Assembly: GCA_045806505.1 (NCBI GenBank)
Contig: JBJMJE010000257.1
Location: 1-14,238 of the forward strand
Length of the DNA: 14,238 bases
DNA from: DASVFB01 sp045806505
GTDB lineage: Bacteria > Actinomycetota > Thermoleophilia > Gaiellales > Gaiellaceae
Reading direction: 5' to 3'
This document shows, piece after piece, positions 7,424-12,829 of this stretch. The position numbers were made by a program, and so were the translations under genes. The notes beneath the pieces are model-generated. The model did no database searches and was not told the origin of the DNA. It was given only the letters and a program-made list of their open reading frames with translations. Numbering within the stretch: the first letter of the stretch is position 1; every line of letters begins with the position of its first letter.

Positions 7424-8766
7424 CATCACTGGCGCTCGTCGTCTACGCCGTCGCACTTGCTTGCGCGGCGGTCGTCGTCTGGCGTCGCCCGGTCGTCGCG
7501 CTCTACGTCTTCGTCGTCGGCCTCGCGCTGCACAACGCCGTCGCGGACGCGCTCTACGGAGCCGGGATCCGCGGCCACGCGTTGACGGCGATCCAGGCCT
7601 GGAAGGACGTGCTGCTCCTAGTCGCGTTCGCGAGCGTCGGGTTCGACGCGCTGCGCAGAAGGCGCCTTCCGTTTCGCCCGCTCGTCGTCGACGCGCTCGC
7701 TCTCGCGTTCGCCGCGATCGTCGTGCTCTACGCGCTGATTCCGCAGGACGTCCTCGGCGGCCACGCGACGCACAGGGCGACGGCGTACGCGCTCCGGCAC
7801 GACCTCGCCGGCGTGGGCGCGTACTTCCTCGGGCGCGCCGTCGCACCGCGGCTCGGCAACGTGCGCTGGATCGTCCTCGGGCTCGCGGCCGCGGTCGCCG
7901 CGTGGGGTCTCGTCGACGCCTATGCGATCCATCTGGACTGGTGGCGCCACAACGGGACGGCGGACTACTTCACGAAGCAGCTCGGCTATCCGTATGGGCC
8001 GGGTCTCTCGCGCCTTCCGGACAACTTCGTCTTCAACAACGGGCACGAGGACGAGCTGACGCGGCGCCTGATCTCGACGTTCCTCTCGCCGCTCGGCGCC
8101 GCGTACCTCTGCCTCGTCGGGCTGCTGCTCGCGCCGCGCAGGCGCGCCGCTCTGCTCCTCGTCGTACCGGCGGCGGCCGGCCTCCTCTGGACGCACACGC
8201 GTGCGGCCGTCCTTGCGCTCGCCGTCGGGTTGATCGTGCTGGCGGCGGTGTGCCGGCGCGTCTGGCCGCTCGCGGCGGCGGCCGCAACGCTCGTCGTCGG
8301 CTTCGCCGTCATCTCGACGTACCCCCAGATCGGCCCGCGCGCGCACTTCACGCCGCGCGAGCTCGCATACCAGCGCTCGAACGCGCAGCGGGCCGGGCAC
8401 ACGTCCCTCGAGCCGTCGACGGAGTCGCATCTGAGCGCGCTGCGCGAAGGGATCAGCACCGTCGTCCGCCACCCGCAGGGCTACGGCCTCGGCAACGCCG
8501 GCGAGGTTGCGTTCCGCGAGCAGGTGCCGCTCCGGGCCGGTGAGTCCAACTACACGGAGCTCGGCGTCGAGACGGGCCTCCTCGGCGCGCTCCTCTTCAT
8601 CGCGTGGAACGCCGCGCTGCTGGCCGGGCTCGTGTCGAGGCGCGAAGGCGCACTCGCAGCGATGCTCGCCGCCGTCCTGTTCGTCGCGATCCAGACGGAC
8701 GCCTACGGCATCCCCTGGCTTGCATACTGCGCGTGGTGGCTCGCGGCATCAGGACTGCGTGAATGA
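7420..8766 (+). CDS. O-antigen ligase/polymerase-like membrane protein (Wzy_C family)
   Basis: Polytopic inner-membrane protein of 448 residues with about 11-12 hydrophobic segments (for example 3-21, 25-45, 88-108, 147-167, 222-238, 243-277, 282-300, 390-430). The Wzy_C/O-antigen ligase pattern is visible: THTRAAVLALAVGL (258 onward, corresponding to the S/T-R-a motif), a large extracytoplasmic loop, RHPQGYGLGNAG (about 350-361), then ESNYTELGVETGLLGALLF. Such proteins join or polymerise lipid-linked glycans on the outer face of the membrane; in an actinobacterium the acceptor would be a wall or exopolysaccharide glycan, not LPS. The start is GTG at 7420-7422 within GTGA. The ATGA at its end couples it to the VOC gene. 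No glycosyltransferases or Wzx flippase are seen nearby, so its partner pathway is not in the window. Confidence 0.82.
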   Translation: MTSLALVVYAVALACAAVVVWRRPVVALYVFVVGLALHNAVADALYGAGIRGHALTAIQAWKDVLLLVAFASVGFDALRRRRLPFRPLVVDALALAFAAIVVLYALIPQDVLGGHATHRATAYALRHDLAGVGAYFLGRAVAPRLGNVRWIVLGLAAAVAAWGLVDAYAIHLDWWRHNGTADYFTKQLGYPYGPGLSRLPDNFVFNNGHEDELTRRLISTFLSPLGAAYLCLVGLLLAPRRRAALLLVVPAAAGLLWTHTRAAVLALAVGLIVLAAVCRRVWPLAAAAATLVVGFAVISTYPQIGPRAHFTPRELAYQRSNAQRAGHTSLEPSTESHLSALREGISTVVRHPQGYGLGNAGEVAFREQVPLRAGESNYTELGVETGLLGALLFIAWNAALLAGLVSRREGALAAMLAAVLFVAIQTDAYGIPWLAYCAWWLAASGLRE

Positions 8767-9236
8767 CGATCGATTCCCGCGTCGACATCGGGCACGTTCA
8801 CCTCAAGGTGAGCGACCTCGAGCGCGCGCTCGGCTTCTACTCCGGCATCCTCGGCTTCGAGGTGATGCACCGCTACGGCGACCAGGCGGCGTTCATCTCC
8901 GCCGGCGGCTACCACCACCACATCGGCCTCAACACGTGGGAGTCGAAAGGCGCGCCGCCTCCGCCTCGCTACTCGACCGGTCTCTTCCACACGGCGATTC
9001 GCTACCCCGACCGCAAGACGCTCGCCGACGCGGTGCGACGAGTGCTTGATGCGGGCGTGCCGCTGTCCGGCGCGAGCGACCACGGCGTCAGCGAGGCGAT
9101 CTACCTGAACGACCCGGACGGCAACGGCGTCGAGCTCTACCGCGACCGCCCGCGCGACCAGTGGCCCGACGACATGTACACCGCGCCGCTCGATCTCGGC
9201 GCGCTCCTCGCGGAACTCGACGAGCCGGAGGAGTAG
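8763..9236 (+). CDS. VOC-family metalloprotein (glyoxalase/extradiol-dioxygenase superfamily)
   Basis: Single-domain vicinal-oxygen-chelate protein of 157 residues with two beta-alpha-beta-beta-beta modules. The N-terminus GHVHLKVSDLERALGFYSGILGFE (10-33) and C-terminal NDPDGNGVELYRDRP (116-130) are classic for the CatE/glyoxalase group. Candidate metal ligands are H11, H53, H76 and E124; their spacing is similar to the four ligands of E. coli GloA, and the second pair is 48 residues apart in both. A metal enzyme is therefore likely. Annotation pipelines usually call such proteins catechol 2,3-dioxygenase-like, but no aromatic-degradation genes are nearby, so the reaction is open. The ATG overlaps the upstream stop (ATGA), with AGGA about eight bases before it. 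Confidence 0.88.
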   Translation: MTIDSRVDIGHVHLKVSDLERALGFYSGILGFEVMHRYGDQAAFISAGGYHHHIGLNTWESKGAPPPPRYSTGLFHTAIRYPDRKTLADAVRRVLDAGVPLSGASDHGVSEAIYLNDPDGNGVELYRDRPRDQWPDDMYTAPLDLGALLAELDEPEE

Positions 9237-9241
9237 CGGCG

Positions 9242-9264
9242 GACGGCGCGAAAAGCGCGCCGTC
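9242..9264 (+). terminator. GC-rich hairpin between VOC and DUF2934 genes (possible terminator or attenuator)
   Basis: A perfect 9-base-pair stem (9242-9250 with 9256-9264, GACGGCGCG and its complement) closes a five-base loop AAAAG, starting five bases after the VOC stop codon. There is no T-run after it, so it is not a standard intrinsic terminator. Tail-less hairpins of this kind do occur at gene ends in high-G+C actinobacteria. It could end the three-gene transcript or reduce read-through into the downstream DUF2934 gene, whose ribosome site begins about 15 bases later. Confidence 0.45.
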
Positions 9265-9289
9265 AACCACTCCGAGAAAGAGGTCTCAC

Positions 9290-9469
9290 ATGCCGAAGGT
9301 GACGAAGGCGACGACGCGCAAGCCTGCGACGAAGCGGACGCCGCGCAAGAAGAAGGTCGAGATCACGCAGGAGCACATCGCGACGCGCGCCTACTACATC
9401 CACCTCGAAGAGGGCGGCGACCCGTACGCGAACTGGCTGCGGGCCGAGCGCGAGCTCGTTCCCGCCTGA
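9290..9469 (+). CDS. Small DUF2934 protein with basic N-terminal tail
   Basis: 59-residue protein. Residues 3-22 form a strongly basic, Thr/Pro/Ala-containing tail (10 Lys/Arg in the first 23 residues) resembling histone H1-like or nucleoid-protein tails. Residues 24-56 match DUF2934: ITQEHIATRAYYIHLEEGG then DPYANWLRAERELV, with the family's R-A-Y and W-L-x-A-E-x-E-L features. The function of DUF2934 is unknown; the tail suggests nucleic-acid binding, which is inference. The start is ATG at 9290 with AGAGG about seven bases upstream. The frame is open further upstream through the VOC gene, but that part is shadow sequence. It is convergent with the ABC permease gene, with one base between the two stop codons. 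Confidence 0.82.
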   Translation: MPKVTKATTRKPATKRTPRKKKVEITQEHIATRAYYIHLEEGGDPYANWLRAERELVPA

Positions 9470-9470
9470 G

Positions 9471-10241
9471 CTACACGGCGCGCTGATAGGCGCCGAAGGC
9501 GCGCGTCGCCAGCGCGACGCAGATTCCGGTCAGCAGCGCAAGCAGGCCGAGTCGCGTCAGCACCATTCCCCAGTCGGTGCCGGGCAGGACCGCGTTCCGC
9601 CCGGCCTCGACGGCCCAGTTCACGGGATTGACCGAGGCCGCGTGCTGAATCCAGCGCGGCACGAGGCTCCGCTGCATGAACGCGGTCGACAGGAACGTGA
9701 GCGGCAGGACGAAGAAGTTGACAGCTGCGATCAGCGTCTCCTCGCGGCGCGCGATCAATGCCAGCGCCATCGAGAGGCAGCCGACAGCCGCCGCGAGCAG
9801 CGACGCGAGCACGATCAACACGATGATCCCCCACGCATTGGGAAAGCGCGCGCCGACGATCACCGCGAGCGCGACGATGATCAGCGACTGCACGACGATG
9901 ATCACCGTCCCGTTCAGCAGGCGGCCGATGATCAGGGAGCCGCGCACGACGGGTGAGACGAGGAAGCGGTCGAGGATTCCCTTGTCGATGTCGTCGATCA
10001 CGGCCATGCCGCTCCAGCCGGCCGAGAAGAGCGCCGACATCACGACGATTCCGGGCGTCAGGAACTGGATGTACGAGGTCGAGTGGAAGCCCGGGATGCG
10101 CGTGACGCTCTTGAACAGCGCGCCGTAGAGGAGCAGCCAGACCACGGGCTGTACCAGCGTGACGGCGATCCAGATCGGCTGCCGCCAGAGGTTCAGCAGG
10201 TGCCGCTGCATCATCCAGACGCCGTGCCGGAGCGTCGTCAT
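9471..10241 (-). CDS. ABC-2 type transporter permease (DrrB-like)
   Basis: Membrane subunit of an ABC exporter, 256 residues with six predicted membrane segments (about 22-43, 58-77, 108-131, 135-158, 168-190, 225-247). The conserved ABC-2 region LTPGIVVMSALFSAGWSG and the C-terminal block HAASVNPVNWAVEAGRNAVL before the last segment are typical of DrrB/daunorubicin-resistance-type permeases. It pairs with the ATPase encoded immediately upstream: the ATG at 10239-10241 overlaps the ATPase stop (ATGA), with AGGGA about eight bases before it. The substrate is unknown (drug, lipid or glycolipid). Neighbouring genes do not identify it. No signal peptide is expected or seen. Confidence 0.92.
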   Translation of the reverse strand: MTTLRHGVWMMQRHLLNLWRQPIWIAVTLVQPVVWLLLYGALFKSVTRIPGFHSTSYIQFLTPGIVVMSALFSAGWSGMAVIDDIDKGILDRFLVSPVVRGSLIIGRLLNGTVIIVVQSLIIVALAVIVGARFPNAWGIIVLIVLASLLAAAVGCLSMALALIARREETLIAAVNFFVLPLTFLSTAFMQRSLVPRWIQHAASVNPVNWAVEAGRNAVLPGTDWGMVLTRLGLLALLTGICVALATRAFGAYQRAV

Positions 10242-11200
10242 TTCGTCGTTCCCTGATCGGCCTGGTCGAACGAGCGGCCCGTGTACCGCAGGTAGACGTC
10301 GTCGAGCGTCGGCCGCGAGACCGTCACCGACTCCGCCGCGAGGCCGCGCGCCTCGAGCGCCTGGAGGACGAGCGGCACCGCACGTGCGCCGTGGTCGACT
10401 CGCGCCCGGAGCGTCCGCCCGTCCACCGTCACCTCGCGCACGCCCGCGACACCCTCGAGCGCGGTGCGGGAGCCGTCGAGGGCGCCGTCGCCGAGCTCGA
10501 CGTGGACGGAGTCGCCGCGCAGCTCGCCCTTGAGCCCCTCCGGGGTGCCCGAGGCGACGACCGCACCGCGTTCGACGATGGCGAGATTCGCCACGAGTCG
10601 GTCCGCCTCCTCGAGGTAGTGCGTCGTCAGGAGGATCGTCAGGTGCTCGGCGCCGCGAAGCTGCTCGATCTCCTGCCACATCGCGACGCGCACCTCTGGG
10701 TCGAGGCCAGTGGTCGGCTCGTCCAGGAAGAGGACGCGCGGCCGGTGCACGAGGGCCATCGCGATGTCGAGGCGCCGCTGCATACCCCCCGAGTAACCGC
10801 GCGCGACCCGGTCGGCCGCCTCCTCGAGCCCGACCTGCTCGAGCAGGTGCTGCACGCGCTCCTCGATCTCGCGGCCCCGCATGCCGAAGATGCGGCCCTG
10901 CAGGCGCAGGTTCTCGCGGCCCGTCAGAGCGACGTCGACGCCGTGCTTCTGCTGCACGACGCCGATGCCGCGCCGTACGCGCGCGGCGTCGCGTCGGACG
11001 TCCAGGTTCGCCACTCGCGCCGTGCCCGAGTCGGCATGCGACAGCGTGGTGAGGATCTTGACCGCGGTCGTCTTCCCCGCGCCGTTCGGCCCGAGCAGGC
11101 CGAAGACCGTCCCCTCCGGCACCGAGAACGTGAGCCCGTCGAGCGCGCGGACGCCGCCGGGATACGTCTTGACGAGGTTCTCGGCTTCGATCGCGTCCAC
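10238..11200 (-). CDS. ABC exporter ATP-binding protein (DrrA-like)
   Basis: Cytoplasmic ATPase subunit, 320 residues. Walker A is GPNGAGKTT (37-45), the Q-loop is VVQQKHG (81-87), the signature is YSGGMQ (136-141), Walker B is VLFLDEP (156-162) and the switch His lies in TTHYLEEADRL. The roughly 100-residue C-terminal extension, ending in RPTLDDVYLRYTGRSF, is characteristic of the DrrA subgroup and probably contacts the permease. The start is GTG at 11198-11200, only 17 bases from the divergent methyltransferase start. No clear Shine-Dalgarno is seen, and TAACAG seven bases upstream fits a leaderless transcript. DrrA-type names come from antibiotic producers; here a self-resistance role is not supported by any biosynthetic genes in the window. 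Confidence 0.95.
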   Translation of the reverse strand: MDAIEAENLVKTYPGGVRALDGLTFSVPEGTVFGLLGPNGAGKTTAVKILTTLSHADSGTARVANLDVRRDAARVRRGIGVVQQKHGVDVALTGRENLRLQGRIFGMRGREIEERVQHLLEQVGLEEAADRVARGYSGGMQRRLDIAMALVHRPRVLFLDEPTTGLDPEVRVAMWQEIEQLRGAEHLTILLTTHYLEEADRLVANLAIVERGAVVASGTPEGLKGELRGDSVHVELGDGALDGSRTALEGVAGVREVTVDGRTLRARVDHGARAVPLVLQALEARGLAAESVTVSRPTLDDVYLRYTGRSFDQADQGTTK

Positions 11201-11217
11201 GTTCGTACTGTTACCTG
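11201..11217. promoter_or_regulatory. 17-base divergent control region with overlapping -10-like boxes
   Basis: The gap between the ABC ATPase GTG (minus) and the second methyltransferase ATG (plus) is too short for two separate promoters plus leaders. It holds TACTGTTA at 11206-11213. Read on plus, TACTGT is followed by six bases and then ATG. Read on minus, TAACAG is followed by seven bases and then GTG. Both spacings fit leaderless transcripts starting on the start codon, from two overlapping -10 elements on opposite strands. Neither gene has a good ribosome site. Confidence 0.5.
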
Positions 11218-12177
11218 ATGGGCCGCGACCGGTGGGCGGAGTGGATCCTCGAGCGGCGCTTCGGCGGCGACCGCGCGGCCGCGCAGGAGATGATCGGGCA
11301 CCTGCGTCCCGTGCGCGACCGCGTGCTCGAGAGAGCAGAGCTTCGCGAAGGCGAGACGCTGCTCGACGTCGGCTGCGGCGACGGGCTGATCGCCTTCGGT
11401 GCGCTCGAGCGCGGAGCGGGGCGTGTGATCTTCAGCGACGTATCCCAGGATCTGCTCGACGTCTCGCGCGAGCTCGCGGCCGGTGAGCCGCGCGCCGAGT
11501 TCGTGCGCGCGTCAGCCGAGAGCCTGAACCCCATCGCCGACGCGTCGGTCGACGTGGTGACGACACGCTCCGTCCTGATCTACGTCGCCGACAAGGCACG
11601 GGCGTTCGCAGAGTTCCTCCGCGTGCTCAAGCCCGGCGGGAGGCTCTCCGCATTCGAGCCGATCAACAGCTTCGGCCATCCGGAACGCGACGGCTTCTGG
11701 CTCGGAATCGAGATGGGCGAGCTCTGGCCGCTCGCACGGCGGGTGCGGGACCGCTTCGACGCGATGGCCGGCGACGCGGGGCCGATGCTCGACTTCGACG
11801 AGCGCGACCTGCTCGAACTCGCGCATGAGACGGGATTCGTAGCCGTGGACGTCCTGCTCGAAGCGCGGATCGAGCCCGCCCGCCTCTGGGGCCAGCCTCC
11901 GCCGCCGCTCGAGCGGCTGCTGAGGACGGCACCGAACCCGAACGCGCCGACACTCGATGAGGTGCTCCACGCCGAGCTCGACGCGCGCGAGCGGGAGCGT
12001 CTCCTGACCTACGTGCGGCCGCGGTTCGAGGCCGGCGACCTCGTCGGGCGTTCGGCCGTGGCGTACCTCCGCGCGCGCCGCGCTACGGACCGAGCCGGAA
12101 CGGCGGGTATCGGTCCGTCACGAGGAGGAACGCGTACGCCCCGACCCGGTTCGTCCAGCGACCTACGCCGACGATGA
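11218..12177 (+). CDS. Class I SAM-dependent methyltransferase
   Basis: Predicted methyltransferase of 319 residues. SAM motif I is LLDVGCGDGLIAFG (48-61). The acidic post-strand is VIFSDVSQDLLDVSRE, then ADASVDVVTTRSVLIYV and FAEFLRVLKPGGRLSAFEPIN, which are the usual later motifs of the Methyltransf_11/25 group. The extended C-terminal half (about residue 170 on) is not recognised and may set substrate choice. The last ~30 residues (after YLRARRA) are Gly/Arg/Ser/Pro-rich and probably unstructured. They are encoded in the stretch that overlaps the opposite-strand DUF4389 gene, so their composition is forced by that gene. The ATG at 11218 is probably leaderless. No substrate can be named; the divergent ABC exporter might share regulation with it. 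Confidence 0.87.
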   Translation: MGRDRWAEWILERRFGGDRAAAQEMIGHLRPVRDRVLERAELREGETLLDVGCGDGLIAFGALERGAGRVIFSDVSQDLLDVSRELAAGEPRAEFVRASAESLNPIADASVDVVTTRSVLIYVADKARAFAEFLRVLKPGGRLSAFEPINSFGHPERDGFWLGIEMGELWPLARRVRDRFDAMAGDAGPMLDFDERDLLELAHETGFVAVDVLLEARIEPARLWGQPPPPLERLLRTAPNPNAPTLDEVLHAELDARERERLLTYVRPRFEAGDLVGRSAVAYLRARRATDRAGTAGIGPSRGGTRTPRPGSSSDLRRR

Positions 12178-12736
12178 AGTCGAACAGGCCGCGTGGGTAC
12201 CGCGCCGTGAAGAGGATCGCGAACCACGCAAAGACGACGGCGACGATCGCTGCGAGCCAAAGGAAGACGAGCACGACGTAGTGCGGGATCGCCAGGAACC
12301 ACTTCACGAGCGGCAGCCACCGGTTCAGCTCGTTCCGAGCGTCCGGGTAAGGGAAGTCGAGCGCGACCGACTGATGCTCGTCCGTCGAGGGATAGCGGTC
12401 ATCGAGCAGCGCGAGATACGCCCCGACCCGGTTCTCGAATCGGGTCAGCTCGAGGTTCCAGTCGAACCACCACCGCGGGTACTTCTGCCGGAACAGGATC
12501 ATCAGGAACGGCCCGAAGAAGAGCGATCCGCCGGCGCCGATGGCGAGCGTGGTGGCATGTTCGCTGCCGGTCTGCGCAGCCTCGCCGCCGCTCACCGTCG
12601 CGAGGACGATCAAGATCGGGATCGCGATGATCAGCCTGAAGGCCGTGCGCAGGCGGTCGAGATCGCGGTCCGGGTACGCGACCGTGAACTGCACCGGATA
12701 GGGAGTCTCGGCGGCTCCCTGAATCGTCGGTTCCAT
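12083..12736 (-). CDS. DUF4389 membrane protein with two homologous halves
   Basis: Membrane protein of 217 residues with hydrophobic segments at about 31-48, 63-82 and 145-177. It is built from two related halves: KYPRWWFDWNLELTRF plus ENRVGAYLALLDDRYP (85-116) mirrors RYPRGLFDFIVGVGRW plus TNRVGAYAFLLVTDRYP (179-211), and the leading YPDRDLDRL and YPDARNELNRW segments also correspond. This RYP/NRVGAY pattern is the DUF4389 signature. The function is unknown. The start is ATG at 12734-12736, with a strong GGAGG nine bases upstream. The 3' end overlaps the convergent methyltransferase gene by 95 bases. It is divergent from korA across a 93-base region with a palindrome. The frame is open for 1.5 kb further upstream, antisense to korA, which is a G+C artefact. 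Confidence 0.86.
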   Translation of the reverse strand: MEPTIQGAAETPYPVQFTVAYPDRDLDRLRTAFRLIIAIPILIVLATVSGGEAAQTGSEHATTLAIGAGGSLFFGPFLMILFRQKYPRWWFDWNLELTRFENRVGAYLALLDDRYPSTDEHQSVALDFPYPDARNELNRWLPLVKWFLAIPHYVVLVFLWLAAIVAVVFAWFAILFTARYPRGLFDFIVGVGRWTNRVGAYAFLLVTDRYPPFRLGP

Positions 12737-12829
12737 GCTGTCGAACCTCCTCGCTCGAGTCTCGAGAAAGGGCGATTCTCCGCCCTGCGAGGCGCAACGT
12801 TGCGGGAGCGACGTGCTAAACCTAGGTCG
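12737..12829. promoter_or_regulatory. 93-base divergent control region between DUF4389 gene and korA
   Basis: From left to right it holds: the DUF4389 ribosome site (GAGGAGG on minus, around 12747-12753); two CTCGAG copies at 12754-12759 and 12761-12766; a 6-base-pair hairpin AGGGCG/CGCCCT (12769-12774 with 12781-12786); a perfect 12-base palindrome at 12793-12804; and the octamer TAAACCTA at 12817-12824. The octamer offers TAAACC on plus, seven bases before the korA ATG, and TAGGTT on minus, a TAnnnT box giving a leader of about 75 bases for the DUF4389 gene. No good -35 hexamers or korA Shine-Dalgarno are seen. Confidence 0.5.
12793..12804. promoter_or_regulatory. Perfect palindrome CGCAACGTTGCG, candidate operator
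   Basis: A 12-base perfect inverted repeat, centred about 31 bases before the korA start codon. If korA is leaderless the site covers roughly -37 to -26, the -35 region. The AACGTT core with flanking CG resembles LacI/GalR-family operators, but no regulator gene is in the window, so the binding protein is unknown. Confidence 0.45.

Noticed and set aside
9161..9289. Upstream in-frame extension of the DUF2934 gene
   Set aside because: It overlaps the VOC gene and the hairpin. The ATG at 9290 has its own ribosome site and gives a normal-sized DUF2934 protein.
12800..12805. TTGCGG as a -35 box for korA
   Set aside because: Its spacing to TAAACC is only 11 bases, and with TAGGTC (17 bases) the start site would fall inside korA. 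It is better explained as half of the palindrome plus one base.
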